A stretch of 64,000 nt of DNA from contig CAMYXP010000007.1 of NCBI GenBank assembly GCA_947303085.1, forward strand, positions 97,106 to 161,105, read 5' to 3'. Below the pieces are notes generated by a model. It ran no database searches, was not told the DNA's origin, and saw only the letters and a list, made by a program, of their open reading frames with translations. Of this stretch, positions 22,763 through 30,992 are shown in pieces. A program made the position numbers and the translations under genes. Numbering within the stretch: the stretch's first letter is position 1; each line of letters opens with the position of its first letter. This DNA comes from an uncultured Bacteroidales bacterium (GTDB lineage Bacteria > Bacteroidota > Bacteroidia > Bacteroidales > F082).

Positions 22763-23206
22763 TCAAATACTTCCTATGCATTTCGCTGGATTTCCTGCCC
22801 AAATTTCATTATCAGGAATATCACATGTTACCACGGAACCTGCCCCAACAATCGCGTTTTCTCCAATAGTTAATGGTTTTATTATCAATACATTCATGCC
22901 AATATAAGCATTCTTCTTTATAAGCACATCTCCAATAGGATATCTGTTTCCAAGACGGTCTTCAGGAGTCATTTTATGCGGATCAAGATAATGACTTATT
23001 ATTTTGCTTCCTGTTGATATTATGACTCCTTCTTCAATAGTTATTCTTTCAGGTGCAAGTGTGTCAAACACAACTTGAGTTCCTATTTCCGTTTTTGACG
23101 GATTCAAAATTTTAACTCCGCCCCATTTGCAAACTCTCGACCTCCACCTCAACGATGGCATCGGCAAATGTTGCAATGTTAAAAAAAACAGATTGATTAT
23201 TCGCAT
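22763..23206 (-). CDS. Left-handed beta-helix O-acetyltransferase (WcaF/maltose acetyltransferase type)
   Basis: A 147-residue hexapeptide-repeat protein. After a short N-terminal segment it shows the imperfect [LIV]GxxxX repeats (TEIGTQVVF, RITIEEGVIISTGSKIISH, IGDVLIKKNAYIGMNVLII, LTIGENAIVGAGSVVTCDIP) and the closing NEIWAGNPAKCIG typical of the family. These trimeric enzymes transfer acetyl from acetyl-CoA to sugars; here probably to the surface glycan. It sits between the WcaJ-like transferase gene and the FemAB/GNAT-like gene. Confidence 0.85.
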   Translation of the reverse strand: MRIINLFFLTLQHLPMPSLRWRSRVCKWGGVKILNPSKTEIGTQVVFDTLAPERITIEEGVIISTGSKIISHYLDPHKMTPEDRLGNRYPIGDVLIKKNAYIGMNVLIIKPLTIGENAIVGAGSVVTCDIPDNEIWAGNPAKCIGSI

Positions 23207-23224
23207 ATTACTATAATTCGTTTT

Positions 23225-24586
23225 TCATCTATTAGCTGTAATCTTTCCTTCTTCCAAGCCTTCGGTGCTTTCTTTGATGAAAATAACCTTCAAAGTGAGA
23301 AGCAGAAGCTTCAAATCCATTAAAAGAGAGCAGTTTTCGACGTAAATCATGTCGAGTTTGAGCTTATCGTACGAAGTGGTGTTGTATTTTCCGTAAATCT
23401 GAGCATAACCCGTCAGTCCGGCTTTAACCTTCAGGCGGAACGCGAACTCAGGCACTTCTTTTGTATATTCATCAGCGATTTCAGGACGCTCCGGACGCGG
23501 TCCCACGAAGCTCATATCGCCTTTTAAAATATTGAAAAACTGCGGAAGCTCATCCAGTCTAGTGGCTCTGATAAACCTGCCAACCGGCGTGATTCGGTCA
23601 TCTTTTTCCGAAGCGAGTCGCGCCACTCCGTCTTTCTCGGCATTAGGTATCATGCTCCTGAATTTCAATATCTTAAACTTCCTACCATCTTTGGTATATC
23701 GAGTCTGACGATAGAAAACCGGACCTCTGTCGTAAGCGAAAATCGCCAACGAGATGATTATCATCAATGGCGAGAGAATCAGCAAGCCCATAAACGATAG
23801 AACAATATCGGCTAGTCGTTTGATGCCTCGCTCGGTGAAGGTCGCTGTTGAGTTGTTGCTATACAGCAAAGGTGTGTCGAAAACCGCCAGCGACTCGGCT
23901 CCTCTCAGAATGATATCTGAAATCTTCGGCGTAACATACACCCTCTTGCCTTTCGCGAAACAAATCTTCAAAATACGGTTTCTCGTCTCGCTAGGCACAT
24001 CGTTGATCAAAACAGCGTCATAGTCTTCAACAACACGGCTAATCTCCTCAATATCAGCATCATAGCTAATCTCACCCGTCACATTGTACTTATCGTTCCT
24101 GGAATTGAACTTCGCTGACAGTTCATTATCATATTCTCCCTTGATATTCAATACTTTATAAGGTTTAAATACCTTGTAGAACAATGAAATTAGTATAGCC
24201 GAGAAGATAATCAGCAGCACCACCTGCACCAAAAACAGCAGGAAATAATAGGCAAAAAACCGTTGCACATAGCTCAAGTAACCACCTATCATCACTGTGA
24301 AAACGAAGTAAACGCCATTGGTGACAAGCATTCCGATAATCTGCGAGATTATCACGTTGGTTTTCTTGCTCACGCCAATCTTGAAACCCCCGAAAAAGCT
24401 CATGAAATACGCGGCAATCAGACCGTAGACCGCTATCACGAAATAGTTACCTTTCAACAGGAAAACCTTGTCGAGCATCACGTTGAACCTGGTGTACCAA
24501 ACGTAGGCGAAGCACAGCATCGTCAAGCCTGTGATAAACAAGCTCGCCACAAATCTGTACCACGATTTAATATTGTTATTTCCCAT
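23225..24586 (-). CDS. Polytopic phosphoglycosyl transferase (WcaJ/WbaP-like)
   Basis: A 453-residue protein with about five membrane helices in the first 170 residues, a soluble Rossmann-like middle, then the C-terminal bacterial sugar transferase domain (ILSPLMIIISLAIF, VFYRQTRYTKDGRKFKILKF, GDMSFVGPRPERPE, VKAGLTGYAQIYGKY). It probably starts glycan assembly by placing hexose-1-phosphate on undecaprenyl phosphate. It is four bases from the next gene. Having both this and the PglC-like enzyme at 21310-21900 in one operon suggests either two glycans or two alternative first sugars. Confidence 0.92.
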   Translation of the reverse strand: MGNNNIKSWYRFVASLFITGLTMLCFAYVWYTRFNVMLDKVFLLKGNYFVIAVYGLIAAYFMSFFGGFKIGVSKKTNVIISQIIGMLVTNGVYFVFTVMIGGYLSYVQRFFAYYFLLFLVQVVLLIIFSAILISLFYKVFKPYKVLNIKGEYDNELSAKFNSRNDKYNVTGEISYDADIEEISRVVEDYDAVLINDVPSETRNRILKICFAKGKRVYVTPKISDIILRGAESLAVFDTPLLYSNNSTATFTERGIKRLADIVLSFMGLLILSPLMIIISLAIFAYDRGPVFYRQTRYTKDGRKFKILKFRSMIPNAEKDGVARLASEKDDRITPVGRFIRATRLDELPQFFNILKGDMSFVGPRPERPEIADEYTKEVPEFAFRLKVKAGLTGYAQIYGKYNTTSYDKLKLDMIYVENCSLLMDLKLLLLTLKVIFIKESTEGLEEGKITANR

Positions 24587-24590
24587 GGTT

Positions 24591-25352
24591 TTATTTTTTT
24601 ATCAAACTCAAAATTCTTTCACAATAACGCCAGCTTTGCATGAAGAAATTACTCGGCATATTGTGCTCGCGCACGCAACGCATCCTCTCTTTCATGATTT
24701 TGCGGTGCACTTTCAGTCCGTTCGACGAGGTGCCGCCGCTCCGCATGTTTACAAAAACATCGTTGATATACAACGTGTTAATATTTCCAATCCATATCAT
24801 CTTCACAAACATGTCGTAGTCGGAGCAGATAGGATAGTCGAGGCTATAAAGCCCGAATTTGTCGTAACACTCACGTTTTACATAAAACGACGGATGCGGC
24901 GGCATCTTGCCCCAACAGAGCTTCTCACGCTTAAAATCCTTGCCGGAAAATATCCTCACAGTCTTCGATGTGTCGTTCCAGCCGACATAGCGCACGTCGG
25001 CGTAAACGCCTTCAATTTCAGGGTGTTTAGCAAATGCGGCGGCCACTTTTTCAAGCACTTTGTCGGAGGCGAACAGGTCGTCGCTGTTCAGAATGCCCAC
25101 CACGTCGCCCTGCGCCATCTTCACGCCTTTGTTCATGGCGTCGTAAATGCCTTTGTCGGGCTCGGACACCCAACGCAATCGGCCTTCAAATCGTGGCTCA
25201 AACTCCTTCACGATGCCCATGGTGCCGTCTTTCGAGTTGCCGTCGACGATGATATAGTCAATATCCTTAAACGTCTGATTCAGAACGCCTTGCATGGTAT
25301 CGCGCAAGGTCTCCGCGCTGTTGTATGTGGCTGTAATTAAAGAAATTTTCAT
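24591..25352 (-). CDS. Glycosyltransferase, GT2 family
   Basis: A 253-residue cytoplasmic or membrane-associated enzyme. The N-terminus is a classic GT-A start (MKISLITATYNSAETLRDT, DIDYIIVDGNSKDGT), and DVVGILNSDDLF supplies the DxD-like metal motif. It resembles the WcaA/PGL-type transferases of surface polysaccharide loci. Donor and acceptor unknown. One base separates it from LicD; four bases from the WcaJ-like gene. Confidence 0.9.
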   Translation of the reverse strand: MKISLITATYNSAETLRDTMQGVLNQTFKDIDYIIVDGNSKDGTMGIVKEFEPRFEGRLRWVSEPDKGIYDAMNKGVKMAQGDVVGILNSDDLFASDKVLEKVAAAFAKHPEIEGVYADVRYVGWNDTSKTVRIFSGKDFKREKLCWGKMPPHPSFYVKRECYDKFGLYSLDYPICSDYDMFVKMIWIGNINTLYINDVFVNMRSGGTSSNGLKVHRKIMKERMRCVREHNMPSNFFMQSWRYCERILSLIKK

Positions 25353-25353
25353 C

Positions 25354-26049
25354 TCACTTCAAATATTCGTCAAGCACTCCTCTGTTGAGGTATTTGTTGA
25401 AAATGCCTTGCGCTTTTTTCTCCAACATTCCTTTGTATAAAAACTTCGGCATGAATTGTTTCACCCACTGCATGGCTTTAAACTTCCAGATTTTCCACTT
25501 AGGTGTATGAAAATCAAGCCATTGGGCCGGCGTCATCCAGTCTTTGCCATACCAAAACTCCAGAGCGCCTCCAATATCGGCGGGCGCGCTGAATTTCACC
25601 CCCTTAAACTCCATATCCGCTTTATTTTCAAGGAATTTCTTCGGCAACGGCTCTCCGCAGTTTATCACAAGCTTGTCGTTAAACGGCTTAAAGAAATAAA
25701 CATCGATATATTCGCTGTTTCTGATGATTGAAATCAGGCCGCGGTCGTCCCAGCGCGCCACCTCAAAGCCGTGGTCGCGCAACTCAAACAACATCGACAA
25801 AAACACGTCAACGTCCTGAAAATCAGCACCTAAGTCGATGTCTTCATCATGGGCGATGAAGTCTTTTTCACGTGCAGCACCCAGCAAAGTGCCGTATGCC
25901 AGAAAAAACCTGAAACCGTTTTTGTCGGCTATTTCCTTGAAAAGACAAAGGTTTTCGAAGGCTTTTTCCTTGTCGATCAGCTTCCAGCCCGGATAAATCG
26001 GGATGAGCTTGAATTTATATGTCCCTTTCGGGGTCCTGATTTTAGGCAT
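25354..26049 (-). CDS. LicD-family phosphotransferase
   Basis: A 231-residue protein with the LicD signature FFLAYGTLLGAAREKDFIAHDEDIDLG cut across residues about 43-70 (GTLLGAAREKDF and HDEDIDLG are the key parts, the acidic cluster binding metal). LicD transfers phosphocholine or a related phospho-alcohol from a CDP donor to sugars. It directly follows the nucleotidyltransferase-aminotransferase fusion gene, which can be read as the supplier of its CDP-activated donor. Probable effect: phospho-amino-alcohol decoration of the glycan. Confidence 0.88.
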   Translation of the reverse strand: MPKIRTPKGTYKFKLIPIYPGWKLIDKEKAFENLCLFKEIADKNGFRFFLAYGTLLGAAREKDFIAHDEDIDLGADFQDVDVFLSMLFELRDHGFEVARWDDRGLISIIRNSEYIDVYFFKPFNDKLVINCGEPLPKKFLENKADMEFKGVKFSAPADIGGALEFWYGKDWMTPAQWLDFHTPKWKIWKFKAMQWVKQFMPKFLYKGMLEKKAQGIFNKYLNRGVLDEYLK

Positions 26050-26050
26050 G

Positions 26051-27862
26051 TTACAAAGTTTTTAGCATTTCAACCAAACGGCTGTTGTCTTTGCGGTCAC
26101 GAATCGCAATTCTGATGTAGTTCTTCCCGTCAAATGCCGATTTCGTCGAGCAGTCTTTTATCAAAATAACAGCTTTTTCAAGCAAAATACGCGTCAACTC
26201 AGTAGAGGTGTATTTCACAGTCACCTCACAAAGGAAATAATTGGCTTGCGATTTTATCACTCTCAAGAATGGAATCTTTTGTAACTCATTGAAAAACAGC
26301 GTTCTTTCCTCGATAAACTTGTCGCACGCCTCTTGATAGTCTTTCTCGTATTTCGCAAAAATCTGCATGTAATACTCGGCAAACGAGTTGATGTTCCATA
26401 TCGCGACGTCTTTCTTCATCTTTGCGATGATTTCCTTGTCGGAAGTGGCAAAAACACCGAGTCTCAAGCCTGGCACGCCATACGACTTGCTTATCGACTT
26501 CATCACCATCAGATTCGGGTTCGATTCAAGTATTTCATTGTGTAACAATGAGTTATCTTTATGATTTTCAGTAAAATCAACAAAACTCTCGTCAACGATA
26601 ATGCTTATTTTCCGCTCAGCAGCCCATTTTATCAAATCCAAAACATCTTTTTTCGGGATGTAATTGCCTGAAGGGTTGTCTGGGTTGACCAAAAGCAACA
26701 GTGAAATGCCTTTATTTGCAAAAAACAGCTTCAAATCATTGGCAGTATAAGAGAAATCAGCGTTTTGCGGAACAAACTTCACTATGTTTTCTTTCGACAA
26801 ACGGTTTGGATATTCCTCAAAAGTCGGATAAACAACACCTATTTTCTTATCAGCAAACTGTTCCATTGCACTCTTGATAAGCTCGGCGGCGCCGTTGCCC
26901 ACACAGACGTATTCCTGTTTGATATTGAAGTACTTACCAGCCAAAAGTGAGTTTACAAACATACCTGAAGGATATTCCTGCAGCAGCACGTCGAAGTTGG
27001 CTCGCAGCTCGTCTTTCATCTTAGGCGTCGGGAAATATGGATTCACTAAGTAACAGAAATCTAACATCCTCGGGAAACGCCAGTAACCTCCATAGCGTTT
27101 CATGTATTTCTTGAGCTTCAAATCGCCTTCTGCGAATATGGTCTCAGCTATGTCAAGGTCTTGAATATCATCGATTTCATACCATTTTTCATCGCCAATA
27201 GGCAAAGCCTTCAAACTCGATTTGTCAATCATCGTCAAGACTCGCAAAACCTCTTCGTAATACTCATTGTTGCCTTTCATCTGGCAATAAGCCTCAAGCA
27301 GCGGCAAATACTGATTGTTGATGTAGCTCTTGCTGAACTTGTAAATGTTGACGGTTTTGTAATATTTGTCGACTTCCGACTGCTTAAACTCTTTTTTCGA
27401 TATGAAATTCAATATGTTACATTCATTGTCGATGGTAACCATGGTGCCGTCCATCCATTTCTCGTATTTTGCCACGAGTGCAATGTCAGGTTGTTGATTA
27501 TCAACGAGTAAGCGCAGCATCGACTCCTCGTAAATCAAATCCGACTCAAGCAATATGGTGTCGTCTTCCTTGAATCTCTCTTTCGCCAATGCCAACGAAT
27601 AAATGTTGTTTGTTTTATCGTAAATCGGGTTGTTGACAAACTCAATATTCAAGTTTTTATATTGATTTTCAACGTGTTGCACCAGATTTTGAGCCTGATA
27701 GCCTACCACAATCACGATTCGTTTCAAATCGAGATGCGAAAGGTACGTCAAGACTCGGTCGATGAGTTTCACTCCGTTGATTTCCACCATGCATTTGGTG
27801 TTGTTTTTCGTCATCTCACCGAGACGGCGACCCATGCCGGCAGCTAAGATAATCGCTTGCAT
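26051..27862 (-). CDS. Nucleotidyltransferase (LicC-like) fused to a class I/II aminotransferase
   Basis: A 603-residue bifunctional protein. Residues 1-230 are a nucleotidyltransferase (AIILAAGMGRRLGEMTKNN, TKCMVEINGVKLIDR, LLESDLIY), the LicC/CTP:phosphocholine type. Residues about 260-603 are a PLP enzyme like HisC/CobD: GNGAAELIKSA, VNPDNPSGNY, IIVDESFVDF and the Lys in MVMKSISKSYGVPGLRLG. CobD-type relatives decarboxylate threonine phosphate, and some act on serine phosphate, which would give phosphoethanolamine. A coupled path (amino-alcohol phosphate made, CDP-activated, transferred by LicD) is an inference from order and domains. Phosphonate synthesis is less likely: no pepM or ppd gene is seen. 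Confidence 0.85.
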   Translation of the reverse strand: MQAIILAAGMGRRLGEMTKNNTKCMVEINGVKLIDRVLTYLSHLDLKRIVIVVGYQAQNLVQHVENQYKNLNIEFVNNPIYDKTNNIYSLALAKERFKEDDTILLESDLIYEESMLRLLVDNQQPDIALVAKYEKWMDGTMVTIDNECNILNFISKKEFKQSEVDKYYKTVNIYKFSKSYINNQYLPLLEAYCQMKGNNEYYEEVLRVLTMIDKSSLKALPIGDEKWYEIDDIQDLDIAETIFAEGDLKLKKYMKRYGGYWRFPRMLDFCYLVNPYFPTPKMKDELRANFDVLLQEYPSGMFVNSLLAGKYFNIKQEYVCVGNGAAELIKSAMEQFADKKIGVVYPTFEEYPNRLSKENIVKFVPQNADFSYTANDLKLFFANKGISLLLLVNPDNPSGNYIPKKDVLDLIKWAAERKISIIVDESFVDFTENHKDNSLLHNEILESNPNLMVMKSISKSYGVPGLRLGVFATSDKEIIAKMKKDVAIWNINSFAEYYMQIFAKYEKDYQEACDKFIEERTLFFNELQKIPFLRVIKSQANYFLCEVTVKYTSTELTRILLEKAVILIKDCSTKSAFDGKNYIRIAIRDRKDNSRLVEMLKTL

Positions 27863-27863
27863 A

Positions 27864-28793
27864 TCACTTGGTTATTATTCTTTTCAGCCATCTTTTGAAT
27901 CCAAAAGGAATGCACTGGTTGATTCTGTTATACAAAGTGTTGTTGTTTTTGTAGAATTTCTTGTCGAAATCGTAATTCGGAACCACATATTTCGGATGTT
28001 GTAGCGGGAACCCTAGCTCGTGCGATGTCAAGTATTCGCTGGAATTTCCACCAATCGAGGTATGCGTAGCCCCTTCGCCGAAGCCGATGTTCGAAATCAG
28101 ACTCACCTTCGGATAAACCGTGAGCTGGTTTTGTGCCGCCTGAGAGAAGAAAAACTGCCAGTCCCATGCGCTAACAAATTGAGCGTCAATGGCTTTTAAT
28201 CGGTATTTCCAATATCTCACGTCCACGCCTTCGTAACCCATGTTCTTGATTATCGAGTCGGCGTCTTTTGTGCCGCGCCATTCCATTTTCAAATCCATGT
28301 TTTTCCAAACTCTGCGCCACGTAGCCCATCCCCACGTCGATTTATATCTTGAAAAACAATAACTTCCGTCGATTTTGCATTTATCGTCGATAGGATTATA
28401 ACCTGCTATCAATCCGATTCGTTCGTCGTTTTTATATCGCTCGAGCATCTCCTCCACAAACGGGAAAAAGCTTTTTTGCGCCACACAGTCGTCCTCCAAC
28501 ACAATTCCAACCTCCTCGTTCTCGAAGAGCCAGTCGATGGCTGAACTCACGCCTAGCGAACACCCCACGTTTTTGTCCAGGAAACGTGTCTTCACCTCGC
28601 AATCCCAGTCGACCATCGAAAGAATCTTATTCCGAAGATTTTCAACGACTTGCTTCTCTTCCGGACGATTTTCACGCGCTCCGTCGCAAGCCAGATACAA
28701 CTTCTCCGGCTGAACGTCACGAATCCTCGCGAACGTCTGCAAAACCACGTCCTCACGGTTGAAAAACACTAATAAAACCGGTATTTTATACAT
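27864..28793 (-). CDS. Glycosyltransferase (GT-A fold, HlpA-like)
   Basis: A 309-residue enzyme. The N-terminus (MYKIPVLLVFFNREDVVLQTF) and the acidic motif GIVLEDDCVAQKSFFPF mark a nucleotide-diphospho-sugar transferase related to GNT-I and the so-called hemolytic HlpA-like proteins of lipopolysaccharide loci. The middle region SRYKSTWGWATWRRVWK is well conserved in that group. One base from the neighbouring genes on both sides. Confidence 0.85.
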   Translation of the reverse strand: MYKIPVLLVFFNREDVVLQTFARIRDVQPEKLYLACDGARENRPEEKQVVENLRNKILSMVDWDCEVKTRFLDKNVGCSLGVSSAIDWLFENEEVGIVLEDDCVAQKSFFPFVEEMLERYKNDERIGLIAGYNPIDDKCKIDGSYCFSRYKSTWGWATWRRVWKNMDLKMEWRGTKDADSIIKNMGYEGVDVRYWKYRLKAIDAQFVSAWDWQFFFSQAAQNQLTVYPKVSLISNIGFGEGATHTSIGGNSSEYLTSHELGFPLQHPKYVVPNYDFDKKFYKNNNTLYNRINQCIPFGFKRWLKRIITK

Positions 28794-28794
28794 A

Positions 28795-29703
28795 TCAATC
28801 AGCGTTTGCTTTGTTTTTCATCGAATAATAAATCTTAGGAAAATAAACATTCATAAACCTCCCGAACAAAACCATCGGCAGCCGCAAAGTCTCGTGTCGC
28901 CACACGAATTTTATGTAATCGCGATTCGAACGCGTCGGCTTGCTGAAATATTTCTTCCTCTCCTTCAACGACATGGCCATCACTATGTAGCTTTCCTCTT
29001 TATCTCTATCATGATCGTAGTTGCATCTGCCCACAAAGCACGAGGTCAGCAGCACTGGGATGCCGTTTTTCCTGGCTTTCATGGCATAATCGCTGTCGGC
29101 GATTCCGTGTTTGTAACCTTCCCAAAAAATCCCGATTTTGTCGACCACATCTTTCGAAACCAAAAGTATGTTGGCATTGGTCAAATCGCACATCTGCGGC
29201 TCGCCCGTCGGACCGAGTTGCTTGGTTTTAGCCAGGAACCTGTTCGTAAAGACAGTTCCTCCATACGACACTGAATCGTCTGATTTTGAACATGTTATAC
29301 CTGAATACACACCGTCGCGGCCATAATTTGCCAAGCAATAGTCATGGGTTTTCATCAACTCTTCAATGGCATTATCCATGATGTCGGTATCGTCGTTCAA
29401 AAGCAGGTAAAAATCCCATTCCGCATGCCGTTTCAACGCTTCGTTCCATGCCACCCTCATGCCGCCGTTCCAAAACAAGTCGCCATTGCCTTCAATGACA
29501 TTAAGTTCTTGATTGCCAAACAGTTGCCTCACAGCCTCAGCGGTGCCGTCAGTGCAGCCGTCGTCGGTGAGATAGGTTACGATGTGTATTTTTTCATCAT
29601 GACTGCTATTGTATTTTTCCAAAGCGACGAAAAGCGTTTTGAAACACGACAGCGTCTTTTCTTTCCTGTTATGACAAGTAACTAAAACAGCGATATTCAA
29701 CAT
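28795..29703 (-). CDS. Glycosyltransferase, GT2 family (rhamnosyltransferase-like)
   Basis: A 302-residue GT-A enzyme: MLNIAVLVTCHNRKEKTLSC at the start, TYLTDDGCTDGTAEAV, and LLLNDDTDIM as the metal-binding motif. Similar to the WcaE/rhamnosyltransferase group. rmlC and rmlD are in this window, so a rhamnose donor is plausible, but donor use cannot be read from the sequence. It overlaps the previous gene by 7 bases. Confidence 0.88.
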   Translation of the reverse strand: MLNIAVLVTCHNRKEKTLSCFKTLFVALEKYNSSHDEKIHIVTYLTDDGCTDGTAEAVRQLFGNQELNVIEGNGDLFWNGGMRVAWNEALKRHAEWDFYLLLNDDTDIMDNAIEELMKTHDYCLANYGRDGVYSGITCSKSDDSVSYGGTVFTNRFLAKTKQLGPTGEPQMCDLTNANILLVSKDVVDKIGIFWEGYKHGIADSDYAMKARKNGIPVLLTSCFVGRCNYDHDRDKEESYIVMAMSLKERKKYFSKPTRSNRDYIKFVWRHETLRLPMVLFGRFMNVYFPKIYYSMKNKANAD

Positions 29704-30992
29704 GTCAAATCTTTATAATCTTTGTTAAAAACAGCCTTGTAAACCTTCAGCAAATCCTCAGCCAAACGCCCATTTTCGTACTTTTCCTTGTAAGTGATCA
29801 AAGCGTTCTCGGCCAGTTTCGCCGCAAAGTTTTCATCATCAAGCAATTTCATCATGTTATCGGCCATCGCCTGATGGTCGCCGGCTTCTGAAATCAGCAA
29901 ACTCTCCCTGTCGGCGTTAAACTTCGGTGTCGACGGCGTTATCGTAGTCACCACGGGCAACCCTGACGCCATCGCCTCTCTTATCGTGCCGGAAATCAGG
30001 TCGACTTTCAGCGGAAGCAAGGCGAATCTTGCCTTCCTGATGCCTTCCAGAACATCGTCGTGTGTCTGCAAACGACCAGTAAACACTACATTTTCCAACA
30101 AACCATTATCCGACAGCCTCTTCTCCATTTTCGCCTTAAAATCAGGCATATAATCGCCAATAACCAGCAGCTTAAGGTCTCTTCTTTTGCTCGCCACAAT
30201 GATAAACGCTTCAACCGCAAGGTCGCAGGCTTTTTCAATGTTTGCTGAGAAATACACGAAATCATAAAGTTTCTCGCACTTCACCACATTGATTTTTTCG
30301 GCTATAAACAGCGCCTGATTGAAAAACATCGCGTCAGGATTGATATCGCGCCTGATAATCTCTTTGTACAAAGCCGATTTTGCACAAATAAAAGTGGCGT
30401 TCCTCAAGACTTTTTTCTCAATGCCGCTGCGATATTTATAAAGTTCCTCAGAAATCGGATAGTTTTCCTTGAACTTCGGCGACGACATTAAAGTCTGCAA
30501 GCTGACAATCAACGGAGTCCTGCTGCTGTCGACATCCAACGATGTTATCGAATATTCAGGATTTTCGGCTCCAAAATAATGGATAATATCTGGATTTATG
30601 TCGGCTAACGTCTGTTTCACGACGTTGCGGTTGTATTTCAACTCCTTGTCGGTGTCTTTTTTGAGAATTTTCCTGAAAATATTACATATAAAACGCACAT
30701 CATCCTCTGATTTCAAAAAATGATAATGCACTCCATCATGTTCAAAGTCAAATTTCTCGCGTTTCAGATATTTATGGAAAGATATGACATGCAGCTCAAG
30801 TTCGCCGAATTTCTTCATCTCCTCGATGCCGTTGGTAATCCACTGGTCGTAATCAGCCATGATTTTTGCTGGCTTTCCCATCAAAAACCGGCAGAAATTC
30901 TCAAACGCAAGCGAACGGAAAGCGAGATGCTCCCTCACCAACGGATTTGAAAACTCACAAACCCAAGCTATTTTTATCTTTTTCTTTTCCAT
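29697..30992 (-). CDS. Glycosyltransferase, GT4 family (GT-B fold)
   Basis: A 431-residue GT-B enzyme. The C-terminal domain carries LLVIGDYMPDF, ENVVFTGRLQTHDDVLEGI, FALLPLKVDLISGTIREAMASGLPVV (key residues E-A-x-A-x-G-x-P) and the closing helix AIDDLLKVYK-type region. The N-terminal half (IKIAWVCEFSNPLVREH) binds the acceptor. Adds a sugar to the lipid-linked glycan. It overlaps the flippase gene by 19 bases and the GT2 gene by 7, showing tight translational coupling. Confidence 0.88.
   Translation of the reverse strand: MEKKKIKIAWVCEFSNPLVREHLAFRSLAFENFCRFLMGKPAKIMADYDQWITNGIEEMKKFGELELHVISFHKYLKREKFDFEHDGVHYHFLKSEDDVRFICNIFRKILKKDTDKELKYNRNVVKQTLADINPDIIHYFGAENPEYSITSLDVDSSRTPLIVSLQTLMSSPKFKENYPISEELYKYRSGIEKKVLRNATFICAKSALYKEIIRRDINPDAMFFNQALFIAEKINVVKCEKLYDFVYFSANIEKACDLAVEAFIIVASKRRDLKLLVIGDYMPDFKAKMEKRLSDNGLLENVVFTGRLQTHDDVLEGIRKARFALLPLKVDLISGTIREAMASGLPVVTTITPSTPKFNADRESLLISEAGDHQAMADNMMKLLDDENFAAKLAENALITYKEKYENGRLAEDLLKVYKAVFNKDYKDLTC

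Noticed and set aside
24531..25340. A 269-codon plus-strand open frame opposite the GT2 glycosyltransferase
   Set aside because: It lies antisense to a clear GT2 gene with intact motifs. Its product is histidine- and valine-rich without domains, which is typical of an antisense shadow.
26051..27862. The nucleotidyltransferase-aminotransferase fusion as a phosphonate (PntC-type) enzyme
   Set aside because: No phosphoenolpyruvate mutase or phosphonopyruvate decarboxylase gene is in the window, and the PLP part looks like HisC/CobD rather than the class V aminoethylphosphonate transaminase.
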